53,024 nucleotides of DNA from positions 446,347-499,370 of the forward strand of contig NW_019091369.1 of assembly GCF_001949145.1 (NCBI RefSeq), written 5' to 3'. The notes below the pieces were generated by a model. That model worked only from the letters and a program-made list of their open reading frames with translations, had not been told where the DNA came from and searched no databases. The stretch's first letter is position 1. Each line of letters starts with the position of its first letter. This stretch comes from Acanthaster planci (taxonomy: Eukaryota; Echinodermata; Asteroidea; Valvatida; Acanthasteridae). The position numbers were made by a program, and so were the translations under genes. This document shows positions 25,201 to 36,060 of the stretch, piece by piece.

Positions 25201-27308
25201 AATAGCCCCAGGCCACCATCAATCAATCTTGGATAAGTTTTGCCAACCTCTCTTACAAGCGTCTTCCGACTTTTGACGTTATTTCATTCAGGTTATGGTA
25301 GGAAAAAAAGTACGAAAATGTCACTGAAAATTGAGAACGACGAAGAAATGTGTGCGTTGCAGAGCTTACCAACGTGTGTGTGAGAACAGGTGCTTACTTA
25401 TTTGAAGCTTGAATTAATGGTCTTTTATTTTAAATGTAATATTTTGACGAGGAATGTTTGACACGAAGTGCAAACGTTTCTTTTATCACTTGAATATTTT
25501 ATGTATCATCAGATAAGTATTCGGCCCGGTGCAAAACACGATAATCGAAAATTAATTTTTGTCCAAAAGCTGGTGGACATACTTTTGCACATTTCTGCGG
25601 AGTCCTTTTCAATCGTTTGTCTGCAAAGGTAGAAAGTTTAAAGGTCGGAATCGATCACCAATCGTCTTCCGTTTCCTCCTTTCAATGAATTTACTACTCA
25701 TAAGAGGGGCTCGCGACTACTTTGGACGCATGGGCACAGGGTGTGAGGCACAAAGATAGGACTAACAAGGACAATAGCGGATGCATTATCATAAAGCTAA
25801 GACGGTAAATATTCAGTGTGATGACTGGGGCACTTTTAATGAGCATAAAACGTGACCGCATGTAGGCTGAGCAGTTAGTGGTTGCTAGGCAGTGGGTGAG
25901 AGAGATAAAGTGTCGCTTGAAGTCTGCGTACTAAACCCAAATAGCACGACTGAAAAAGTCCATGCACCGCCGGAGCTTTCATCTTCAGCCGCCACTTCAA
26001 ACCATGTTCAGACAACCGCACAGTCAAAGTTGTAAAAGAGAATCCAAGCTTGATTCGTTACCATAGACAAAGACATCACCCAGATATCTTTCTGATCATC
26101 ACACGATGTGCGAATCGTGCCGTAGTGAAATGAGGTGAAGTCGTAAACGAGGCAAAAACAAACAGGGAACTGTGAATTTCCTTTCAGGGAGAGAAAAATA
26201 TGAGAGGATTGACGCTGCTATAAACTGTTTCCCTAAGGCTCCCTTGACTACAAATGCAACTGAATACTGTTATTCTCCCAGTGGGCCTTTGCTACAGTAG
26301 AGTTCTATTGTAAGTGAAGTACAGCTGTGTAATTTTGTGTAAAGTTGACTTAGTAACCTAAGATTTCGTTAACTAAACAGAGATGTTGGGCTAAGAGAAA
26401 TAATGAACATTGATTCCCCAACCAATCCCCTCAGTTTAAAAGCTAAAATTCGTAAGTTGAAGGTACATGATAGAAACTTATACGTCACATCAACGGGTTA
26501 TTGTTCTGTTGTTTGGTTTTGTTGACGTCCTCATACAAATAGCAAATAAGCATTTCCGTCTGGAAAGTTAATGTCAGCGTTACGGTTACGCAGCGAGTTG
26601 CTAAAAGGTTGTTGTTCAAGAACGAAACTGCAAGGAACCACAAATTCAATAAATAATTACTCAACCGGTATCGGTCAAGTGCTATATGAGCAACATCATC
26701 AGGAACTTAATTCAATTAAGATCATGACAACATCACGGCAACATTTCATATTATTAAGCAATCTTGGTATCACTAATGGGATAAGCACCGAAGTCAAATA
26801 TTCATATTTGATTATCTGCTTAATAATTAGATTTATTAAATGCCCTCGTCACCAATCTCTGTGGGAAGTAGTAAAACATGTAATCGTAGAATTTGTCCAT
26901 TTTGGCTTGAGTGAAACTGTACTTAATAAAGGGATACGGTTGTTGTTTTTTTCCCGCACAGTTCATTGAAATGTAAAGTCTCCTTCTAGCATGTCATAGT
27001 TGTAACGTAGACACGGTCGAGCCATGAATACACATTCGGAATTAGCGATCAGATTTAATGCAAGAAAGTTAAACATTAATTTTTGTTTAACAAAAAAAAT
27101 ACTGGCTCAGCCGTTCTTTGTGTCGCTGAGCAAGATGTGTTCAACAATAAATTCAGCTGTGCAATTTTTTTAAAACATTATCCGTGTGAAAAAGAACTCC
27201 TCTTGACTCGATGATTTTACGATACTGAACGAAGGTCAATCCCTGTATGGAACAGGCCGCGAGCCACTTGTCATACAATAAATTTTCTTTGGTTTAATCT
27301 AACCTCAC

Positions 27309-28065
27309 CTTCACTCTTGGTGATGGACTCGCCACTCGTGGTCGTTTGCTTGGAAGATTCCTTGCCAAGTGGGGGACTGGTGTTACCCGTGGCCGGTGCC
27401 GCGGTGTACGCCGTCTGGGTCTTCCCGGCCCCGTGTTGGCCTGCCTTCACCGAGGTACCGAAGCTCGGTGAATCGTACGACTCGAAGTTGCCGTAGCGCT
27501 GCCTGTCCGAGTCGGCCGCACCGCCCACGAATTTTGCGGCGAAGCTGCCGGCAAAACTAGCCGGTAGTCCGTGACCGTTGTGGGCAGAGGCATGGTACAC
27601 ATTCGTGGAGTGGTTTGTGTACCGTTCGTAAGCTTGTCGGTTGAGGGTATAGTAGCTCCCGGAGGAGGGGACCAGGGCCGTGTCGTACCCCTTCTGGGAG
27701 CTGACATAGGGGTACGAGGGGCTGTTTTCGTAGTCCTCACTCACCCCAGCAACAGACATCGGTGGGTAGTGGGTCATGTCACCTGATGAGTAAAGCCATG
27801 GGTTGGTATAGCAGCTTTGGTCGGTGGCTAGCGAGTACATGTTGGTAGCGGACGGGGGCCCCGCGGTCGGCGGCATGTTGTGACTGGCGACAGCCTGCGC
27901 CGGCGAATCGGCAAATTTGGGCGCAAAACTGCCGCTGCCACTCGGGCATTTGGTGGCAGCGAGTCCAGTCGAGCCATGGATGTCTGACTGCTGGCCGGAT
28001 TTCAGGATGGCACCACTCTCCCCTGAATTTATCAAGGAATTCACACAAAACGCCGAAGTTGTCAT
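27309..28065 (-). CDS. Hox9/10: Posterior Hox protein (Hox9/10 class), coding exon 1
   Basis: First coding exon, giving residues 1-252 plus the first base of codon 253. It starts at an ATG with A at -3. The N terminus MTTSAFCVNSLINSG resembles the short 'VNSLI/VDSLI' motif at the start of vertebrate Hox9 and Hox10 proteins. The rest is low-complexity and rich in Ser, Gly, Ala, Tyr, Pro and Thr, without a folded domain, as is usual for Hox N-terminal regions that act in transcriptional regulation. The exon ends at AGTGAAG|GTGAGG, a good splice donor in phase 1. The homeobox exon 22.8 kb away begins at an acceptor in the matching phase, and the junction codon becomes GAT (Asp). Read past the donor, the frame ends after 12 more codons in sequence without homology, so termination inside the intron is unlikely. 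Codon use is GC-rich compared with the flanks. The splice is inferred from sequence only. Confidence 0.9.
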
Positions 28066-28094
28066 TTTAATGCCGGTCGTATTTTTCTGGCGAT

Positions 28095-28215
28095 GCTATT
28101 CCGGCTGAACCAAGTCACTCTGGGCGATAAACCTTATACGACCCTGCTGGTATAAAAACACGCAAAAGAGAGGGGTCTCAAATCAGTCACGTGGCATATT
28201 TGGACCAATCAAGCA
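28095..28215 (-). promoter_or_regulatory. Core and proximal promoter of the Hox9/10 gene
   Basis: Reading upstream from the ATG on the minus strand: TATAAGG at 28138-28132 (67 nt from the ATG), a second TATA-like run at 28151-28158, a palindromic CACGTG E-box at 28188-28193, and an ATTGG (inverted CCAAT) at 28209-28205. Order and spacing suit a TATA-type promoter with a start near 28.10 kb and a 5' UTR of only some 35-40 nt. The start site is inferred. An upstream non-coding exon cannot be ruled out, because GGTTCAG near 28.1 kb could act as a weak acceptor. Confidence 0.5.
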
Positions 28216-28238
28216 CGAACCTCCGCACCTGAATTCGC

Positions 28239-28380
28239 TTTACGAACGTCCAAGGCGGTGTAAAATAACTCAGTTTTATTTGTCAAAATGGGATGTCCTC
28301 AGCTTCATAAAGTCGTAAATGCTAGCGTTTATGACGGCATAAAATTTGGGAAAAATAAAACCGTCAGGGCGTTAATAAAG
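28239..28380. promoter_or_regulatory. Cluster of Cdx/posterior-Hox-type binding motifs
   Basis: About 140 bp immediately upstream of the CCAAT box holds TTTACGA (28239-28245), TTTTATT (about 28274), TCATAAA (28305-28311), GTCGTAAA (28312-28319), TTTATGAC (28328-28335), GCATAAAA (28337-28344), AATAAAA (near 28354) and TTAATAAA (28372-28379). GTCGTAAA and GTCATAAA are the known preferred sites of AbdB-class Hox and Cdx proteins. Such density beside a posterior Hox gene suggests auto- or cross-regulation or Cdx input. The sites are seen; the regulation is inferred. Confidence 0.45.
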
Positions 28381-31300
28381 TGGTCCCAGTCCACACCGGC
28401 TCATTTCAGTTCCGAGTGCGTGGAAGACACGTATACAGTCCACCGTGCGATGCGCTGTTGTTAGTTCCCGTATTGCTGCCACTCGCCAGCACTTCTGAGC
28501 GCAGAACGCAACAGTGCACAGGTACAGTAACCATTTAGACATAGGTTTGATCTTACTTCGCGGTAAAAAGTAAACAAATGTGCGGCGGGCCATGTGATTG
28601 GACAGTTCAGCTGTTGGCAGCCACATGCTGTACCGCGCATTGATGCATGCCAATGGCACACCGACTGAAATTTTAGTTCAAATGGACATGTACATATACA
28701 GAGTGACAATCGATGTACTTGGAAAGGCTGCCTCCCCATTGAAGGGGAGGGGGTTCTGATGGTGATAGCCGGTCCATTTCTTTTCCTCTAATACCGTCAT
28801 TCACCGTTGAAATAAGTGTGCCAATTTTGCACCGTGTGCATCGATGACGATGAAACTGATTCCATAATCCCAATTACTGGATAAGAAAAAAAACTTAAAT
28901 TCTGCCCCAAGTCTCATAACTCTCGAGTTTCCAACGGTATTTAAAACCGTGTAAATGAATTCGCTCTCCAAGCTAACTTCACTTTTTTAACCCCCCAAAA
29001 AATTGTTATTTTCACCAATTACAAAATAAGTGTCATTTTGTTTTCAAGATTATGTAAAAACTGATTTCTTGGTGCCGTATGCACGTTTCCAACTAATAAC
29101 ATTGACCTAAAGAATCTATTTTACTTTAACGCGTTTGTAATATTCATGTAGTTCCTGGTATTCGGTGAAAGTGAAACAGACAAAGGGGACCCGACAACAG
29201 TTGCCGCTGTAGATTTCCCAGATTTTTTTTATGATTAATTCGCTGGATTTAGCACAAACAATAGTAGTAAAAGTCTTTGAAATGGCCTCTCAAGGTTGAT
29301 CGGTCCCCCAGATTTAAATTTACTCCTCTTTGTGGAATTGTGTATGGGAAATGGGGAACTGGGCATTTAACCTGGAATACTGAACCAGAAATATTCTGAC
29401 CTCCTCAGATTTCTTCCAACGTCTCGAGGGAAGACCACGGTATCGATTTCTGGACTTGCGGAGCAGAGCAGCAACGCGAGGGAGCATTTAAGTTAAAAAT
29501 TTATGAAGTTTATTTTCAATTTATTTCACTTTTATTGATTTCGAACTGTTTGCGACTTTTCTAGCACGACCGATCATGAATTTTCCTCGCAAAGGCAATG
29601 GAATATGTTTCAATGTGTAGACTGTTTTTGTTTTCCCTTAATAGTTTTATACTCCGTGTTTGATCTCCTTTTTTAGAGGAATATGAAGTTTTTGTTGGGA
29701 AGTACTCAGCACATTTGAACAAAAATGACAAGTGAACCTCCTCCAGAAAGCGCCGTATAAGCGCCCGCACATACATGTGGACGTATGTTATTTTAAAGTG
29801 CATGCAAATTCATAAGGGGCACTTTTGACGTAGGCCTCTCACTTTTGTGACAATTACAAAAATAATTGGTGGTAAATTAAAAAGTTTAAAATTAAATTAA
29901 AAAGTTTACTAGGCAGTCATTGAAAAGCCTCCAGATTTCTAATCAGTTTTGAACATGAATTCGAAAACTTCCGCACAGGTATTCTACGCGTTTAATTGTT
30001 GAGAAAAGGCTTCCAATTTTATTCTTCAGAATGTAGGATCTGATTTTACATTTAATGCAGGAACATTACTGCTCTACACTGTTCAGTGAGTCGGGTCACA
30101 ATATTCGTTCATTGTGAGTAGGATTCCATCAGAAAAATCAACTTCATTAAAAGATGTAATATGATTAAGGGGGATCGAAATGTGAACCACGTTCCGTAAT
30201 ATCTGACCTGCGAAAATCCCGCACCAGAACTTGGTCAGCGAATGTTACCAGTAAACTATACAGGCCATCGCGGTCCATTTGCGGCCTGGCCAGGACTTTT
30301 ACCCGCCGAATAAATCCGTCAGAGCACTCAAACATAGGGTATCGTTCCGGTGTTTTAGCCGCCGCGGAAAGATAGCAAACGTTGCGGGTTGTTGCCTTGG
30401 CAGATTTTTTTTTTTAAACTAGGGTCAAAATATTTCGGCAATGAATTTTTTTAAGTTAATTCCACATGAGATTTCAGTCAAAATGAACACTATATTTCCT
30501 GACCTTCCGACTACTCCCCTAATAACCGTTCATTCTATGATTTCTTCAGACAAAAGGCAATATCTGAACGCCACAAGATTAGTGGAAACTCTTCACTTGG
30601 TGAATACGATATTAATTACGGTACTTTCTAATATATCAGGTTTCATTTTTAAAACTTGAAGAGTTTAAAATAAATGTATTTGTTTTCGCAATCAAAACGA
30701 ACCGAAATGAAACAATTTGACTGCGCATGTACAAGAAACTGGGAAATACAGTAGAAAGAAATTTATATATATTTTTTTTATTTAATATCCTCTTAAATTT
30801 GATCTTTCAAATATTCCAATGTTATCGTATTACGGTATAGTTTTACTTTTCAATTGAGTTGAGATCCAGGTATGACGGGTGAAGGGATTTCATGGCTCTG
30901 TTTGTGGAACGCATCTCCTTGAAAATACTCGGTAGAAATGCCCTATCCCAATATACGTTCCTTCAATTTCCATTTGCACTTGTCAGACGAGGAAAGAAAT
31001 CACCGTGGTAATTACTCATCGTTAGCAGAAGAAAATGGATTGGGCCCGACCGGGCCAACAAATCGACGAACAATAACCCACAGCCGGATGGGGTTAAGCT
31101 GGGTTAACTGCTGAATCAATCGGGGGAAGAGACGACCCTGATGGCTTCAGCAGGCCCTGGCGCTCACGCGTCTTACTCTTCTTCGACAATTCCATCACGG
31201 ACTTTTGTTTCCAAAGTTGCACAAGATCTCCAGGCGACAATTTAAATTATTCAAGCTGGGAGCTTAACGAGGACAATATCTCCAGTTACACCTTTCAGGG

Positions 31301-33395
31301 TTAAGAGGGAGAACACAAAATACAATTTTTTAACTATAAAATACCCATTTCTAATTAAATTATTCAATAATGTTCGTGATTTTTTTCTTTTCAAATTATA
31401 CTTTTATGGCATTTGTCATGTTTGTGCTGAGCCTAAAACCGTTACACCGTGTGAGAAAAAAATTGTTAAAAATGCTGGGTGATGTGATTTTGGTGAAAAA
31501 CTGTGTTAAAATCACTTCTACTACTGACTATCTTTGAGGATATTTGACCACTTCGGAATAGTGTCGGTAATTGATATTTTTGACCAGTGCTGGGCCAAAA
31601 TAATTTATTTCGTTAATTCGGTAACACTGGTTTTTAGACATCACTGGGACATTAATTAGTTACATCACCTTACCTTATCTGTGCGTGTAAAGTCGTTGGG
31701 TTTCAGAGAAATCTTGGCGGTTCTGACGGTGCATGTTTCGGTATTGCTCTCATTCTCAAAGCATTTCCTGGAGACATCAGGTTCATGGTCGAAACATGAC
31801 ACGGAATCATAAACAAAATCCTGAAGCGAACAAAGAATCGATACCCCTCGGCGATTTCGAATGTTCCACATCGCACAGTCTCAACGCGCAACTCGAAAAT
31901 GTGAACATGTCCAAATGTAAACTGTTTTTAAAAAATAGTCAGAAGTTTCCACCAAAATTTGGAGAAGTGGTTTTATTCATCGGCATGTTGTAGTGAAGAT
32001 TTTTTTTTACTTCTTTTTATTCGTTTATAGGTTACTAACGAAACCAGAAGCTCCTCATTTCCAGGTAGAAAGTCCAGGACTATTTAGACCACAGGTTGTT
32101 TGGCAATGGATGGATAAATGTCCCCAGCAGGAGTGCTAATTACTTGATTGAATCACGGCCTCACAGGACGCCCATAAAAAGTACTTTGAAGCGCCGCAGC
32201 CTCTTTCACCATCACCGCTAACCCAGCTAAATGGTCCCGGCCGGAGCCGCGCGAGGGTCTCCCAGTCGGGGTATCACATTCCCACTGAACAGTCGTCCCA
32301 CCTAACTTAATTAGCACCAAGGCATGAGAGATAACGACCGGCATCTTCAGATTTGTTTAGGGTAAAAGCGGGACCGCTTAATTACATCCGCATGGATGAG
32401 GCGAGTTGGACATCGTCAAGAGGCGATGATATGTCTAAGTTTTGGGGGTATTTTTGACCACAAGGTACACAAGGTATGCCTGCAAGCTCTGGTCGGCACA
32501 AAAGCTGCCTGCGGTCATGCTTGCAACGCTTTCCTGGACGGGTAGCCGTGTAGTTTCTCTGCTCATAAGGCGACCTTATACTTACAGTAACTGTTCAAGA
32601 CTTGTCAAACAGTTGGTAGCACCTGCCCCCAACCCCAACCCCAGAAATGCAGCACGTGGGTAAAGACAGCTAGAGAGACGATGGAGAGACACGTTACAGT
32701 TACCATGTAATCGTTCTTTATTTGTGTAAAGAATGGAGCCTTCTTTGATTTCCAAAAGTGCCTGCTGAGTTTGGCATCTGTGATAATCCCATTCGCTCTT
32801 TTGTTTTGACACGTATAGGAAATTGTACTTGTCTTGAAATAATTATTCAAAATTCTGTCATCTTATGTTCATTTACTTTGGTCACCGTGAAGTTTCTCTT
32901 CGTGCCTTTTCTCTGTTGTTAACTGTCTGTAGAATTTTGTGAAACATGCAAATAGTCTAATACTGATAGAAACTGTTTTTCCAGAAGTTACTGGAGAAAC
33001 ATTGAGAATTCTATAAGTTTCTTCAATCTGAATAGACGCCTGTTGTGATAAGCGAAGAAAAGAGGAGCGATTTTAAGGAAAACGTCATTTGAAGTCAAAT
33101 CTGAATTTCTCATGGTTTGCACCTACTGTTTCAATAAATCTTCCCTTCCAAGAGAAAACTTGTTGAATACAATTTTCTCAACTTACAGCCCATTCGCCAT
33201 TTTATCTTTGTTGCTTGAGTCTACGAGCACAAAGTCTCCTTAGTTTGTCTCAGTGTTAAAGACGCGTTAAATAGGATCGCAAATGATTTGATAAATTCTC
33301 CTGCTTAATCCATAAATCAACAGGTTTGACGATGAGTCGATCTGAAAGCCCACGGCTAGCCTTGTCCCTTCGCGTCAGTAATTGTCAAGTCCAAC
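28381..33395. other. Upstream intergenic region, proximal part
   Basis: No gene seen. 28.38-28.70 kb is moderately GC-rich and may continue the promoter. 29.87-29.91 kb holds a short direct repeat of AAATTAAAAAGTTTA. 31.02-31.25 and 32.15-32.40 kb are CpG-richer patches with PBC/homeodomain-like words (TGAATCAATC, TAATTAG) and could be enhancers. The rest is AT-rich without visible structure. Confidence 0.55.
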
Positions 33396-33634
33396 GTTAA
33401 GGAGGAGATAGCCACCCACGACTGCGAGAAAGCTCGCAGGACGAAAACAGAGCCGGTACGGGTTCGGCCATCTTCACGCTGCGCCGAGCAGGCCCTCGTA
33501 GAGCAGTGGCGGGCTGCGGCAGGGTACTCGCCCGAGGGAGCCGGAGGCTTGGTTTAGAGGCCGGTCGGCGGATCACCAACGGTCGGAGTTAGTGTATTGT
33601 TGGCACATGCTCGCGAAGACTGTCTGTTGAAAGA
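33396..33634 (+). promoter_or_regulatory. CpG-rich patch, possible promoter
   Basis: It is dense in CpG and GC (CGCTGCGCCGAGC, GGCCGGTCGGCGG) in otherwise AT-rich flanks and sits just before the candidate exon. It could also be a CpG-rich enhancer. A 60-codon minus-strand frame here is unconvincing. Confidence 0.3.
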
Positions 33635-33758
33635 ATGTCAGCGGGGTTTGACACCGAGTTGTCTGCTTACTTTTGGACTGGGACTGTAAGCTCTCTTTTT
33701 CAAGATGGGTATTTATCAGTTGTCATGAAGGTTGTTTTCGCTAAGCCTACGAATACAG
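33635..33758 (+). CDS. Candidate first coding exon of an unrecognised plus-strand gene
   Basis: An ATG with A at -3 (33635) opens 41 codons beginning MSAGFDTELSAYFW and closes at TACAG|GTAAGAGT, a near-ideal splice donor (GT at 33759). Past the donor the frame stops within nine codons. An in-frame TAG at 33590-33592 precedes the ATG. Directly upstream, 33.40-33.60 kb is a CpG-rich patch, which fits a promoter and 5' UTR. I do not recognise the peptide and cannot identify the next exon. It could equally be a non-coding first exon or coincidence. It would be divergent from the Hox gene, starting about 5.5 kb upstream of it. Confidence 0.3.
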
Positions 33759-35867
33759 GTAAGAGTGTTAGGATTATCTGCTGATTTCAAGGGCTACAAA
33801 CTGCCGTTTTTTTCTCTTGGGTTTTAATCCATATTAGGCCCTATATTTGGAATAATTTCTTAGCTTGACTGCACAGATAAAGTTTTAGAATTAATTTTGT
33901 GTTTAGTCTGCCTTTAGACTTTGGAATCATTACGTGCCCTGAGCTAGCAAACTCCCTGATTTAAATGTTAGGTTTTCCATTGTCCTGTAGGTATCAATTA
34001 TTTCATCGTTTTGCACGGATATTTAAGCTACAGCTGTCAGACCATATAAAACGGAAGCCTGGGAGTCGTTCTGAAAACTGTTCACGGTCTGGTGTCAGCT
34101 CGAAGTAAAACAGGCACTTCTCGTGAATCACAGCGCAAGGCTGTTCCGCACCGTCGATTCAGAGAATTAAACCGATCAATTAATAATAAGTGAGGAATTA
34201 AACATGGTCCAGCAGCCCGCAAAATGCTGCCTCGTATATAAAATTTTCACAATTGCATTAGACGAGCAAAAGGGTCTGTTCTCCAGTCGTACCCATTGCC
34301 TCCCACCAAAACACATAACACGTTAGTTGAGGGTTTTTAAACCCAATTATTAAAACTTAATATAGGCCCTACTGCAGATTTAATTTTTCAACTCTTGAAG
34401 ACAAATGCGCTCCCACGTTTGCTGGCCTTCTTTTCTTTTGGGGGGGAATAGAGCAGGTTGTAGGGGGAACCCAAAACGAGGAGTGCGAAAACATCTGTTT
34501 TGCCCATTTGTGGCCGGAGAAAAAAAAATCAGTAAATTTAAAGATCACTTTTGGAACCGACCTTTGGCTTTGTGGGTAATTAATGGGGGCAATAACCGCC
34601 GAGTCATTGACATGTTTTCTATTGAATATCAGTCGGCAATGTCGTTAGTTATTTTGGAATCTTGAGTCATTTTTAGTCGCTTAACATAGGAACAGAACAA
34701 CGTTTGGTTCTTTCTCGAAATGAAGTTATGTTGATTACTCCGATATTCTGTCACTTCCTTGACATATTCAAAAAAGTTTGACAGGGTTATCTTAATTTGC
34801 TAAGCACGTTTTGAATAGCGTCAAACCACGGCGCAGAAATGTACCAGTTTGCTCCGCTAGGTTCTAGCTATGTATTTGGAGTATTTTTCCAATGTTATTG
34901 TATTCATACTTACATTTTGTATTTTTTGTCAGAATTGGCACAACACAGACTACAATAATATGTCGGACTTCTCAGAACAAATTTGAAACACTGCTACAGA
35001 TAACGCTGTTATTTTATTCATATGATTATGCAGTTCTTATTCCCAGAAGCCAGTTTTAACATTGTCTTCATGGCAAACGCTTAAAGGTCTTCTGGGGCTA
35101 AAATCTACATGTAGTGCTACGAACTCACAGTAACAGCTGATGGGCACGACCATTTCGAACAAATACATCGCTTTCAAAACGGAATAAGTTACTGAGGTAT
35201 ATATCATACATTTAATGAAGGTGGAGAAATGGTGAAATTCAATTTTCTAAACAATGACATGATTAAAGCGATTTTAAGTTCAAGGTATCTCAACGCAGCC
35301 CGTATGACGATGAGGCATGACTTATTTTCTCCTTTCTGTTATTCAAAATGTCATAAATATATGCTGGCATGAGGCGAGCGGCCTGCTCCACACTCTCCGA
35401 AGATAGTAAGTGTGATTAACATTTTGTTTGAGGCTATGTTGGCGTTGCATGCTTCATGCTCGTCTGGACTCATCTCGCAAAAAAATCTGATCTCAGCAAC
35501 ACCAGGGAATCCCCACGTGGTCCGAACTGCGCGAACAGAACAGAATTGTCATGTCGACTGGTGACCGCGTTCATGCCCCGACAAGTACCTGGCCGTGTTC
35601 TTTAATTGTGGAAACTATAATTGTCTACAAAGTTCCCAAGTGTCAAGCTAAAGAAGGGGATCACTAAAAAGTCATAAAAATAAGCCCCGTATTTACATCA
35701 CCCTGTACGCGTCTAAATATAAAATTCCCTCGCACAAAAAAAATACTTGGGGTCAATTGGCAGTGAAGGGACCGGCTCGATTTTTATGGTTGGGGCCAAA
35801 ATAAACTTCCAGTCCAAAAGTCATAAAATGATATTATTACTCACAAGAAAAACCATAAAAAGCTTAC

Positions 35868-36030
35868 CTTGAACCGCCGAGGCCTGCTCGTAAAATGAGG
35901 CGAACGACGACTAGCTGCGGCAGAGGGGCGGGCGGGCAAACTAGTCTGTGGGCAACAAAAATTACAGCAAGTCCACATGTGAACTCTCGCGCCGTGTGTG
36001 CTGATACGTCATCAACTCGTCGACCAGTCA
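35868..36030 (-). other. Candidate non-coding 5' exon with strong splice donor
   Basis: The minus strand reads GGCGGTTCAAG|GTAAGC (last exon base 35868), an excellent donor. Upstream is a CpG-rich stretch with a GC-box-like GCCCGCCCGCCCC, as at many promoters. CCTCTGCCGCAG just upstream could alternatively be an acceptor, making a 47-nt internal exon (35868-35914). It runs in the same direction as the Hox gene, whose ATG lies 7.8 kb downstream, so it could be an alternative upstream Hox 5' exon or a separate transcript. The exon also holds CTCGTAAAA (plus strand 35887-35895), a Hox13-type site. No protein is recognised. Confidence 0.3.
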
Positions 36031-36060
36031 CGGGTGATGTGAGTTTTTGTGTAGTCTGAG

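Larger units (their letters stand above)
4503..27308 (-). other. Single large intron of the Hox9/10 gene (about 22.8 kb)
   Basis: It is bounded by GTGAGG at the 5' end (27308) and CTGTAACAG at the 3' end (4503), in compatible phase. A single intron just upstream of the homeobox is the usual Hox structure, but 22.8 kb is long for a Hox gene. Apart from the elements listed separately, it is AT-rich sequence in which the open frames are short and unrecognised. CpG-rich or visibly structured stretches stand at about 5.28-5.58, 9.24-9.50, 10.0-10.3, 16.18-16.40 and 18.48-18.76 kb. These are candidate intronic enhancers, inferred from composition only. Confidence 0.85.

Noticed and set aside
26571-26969. 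132-codon plus-strand frame inside the Hox intron
   Set aside because: AT-rich, no motif, no supporting signals.
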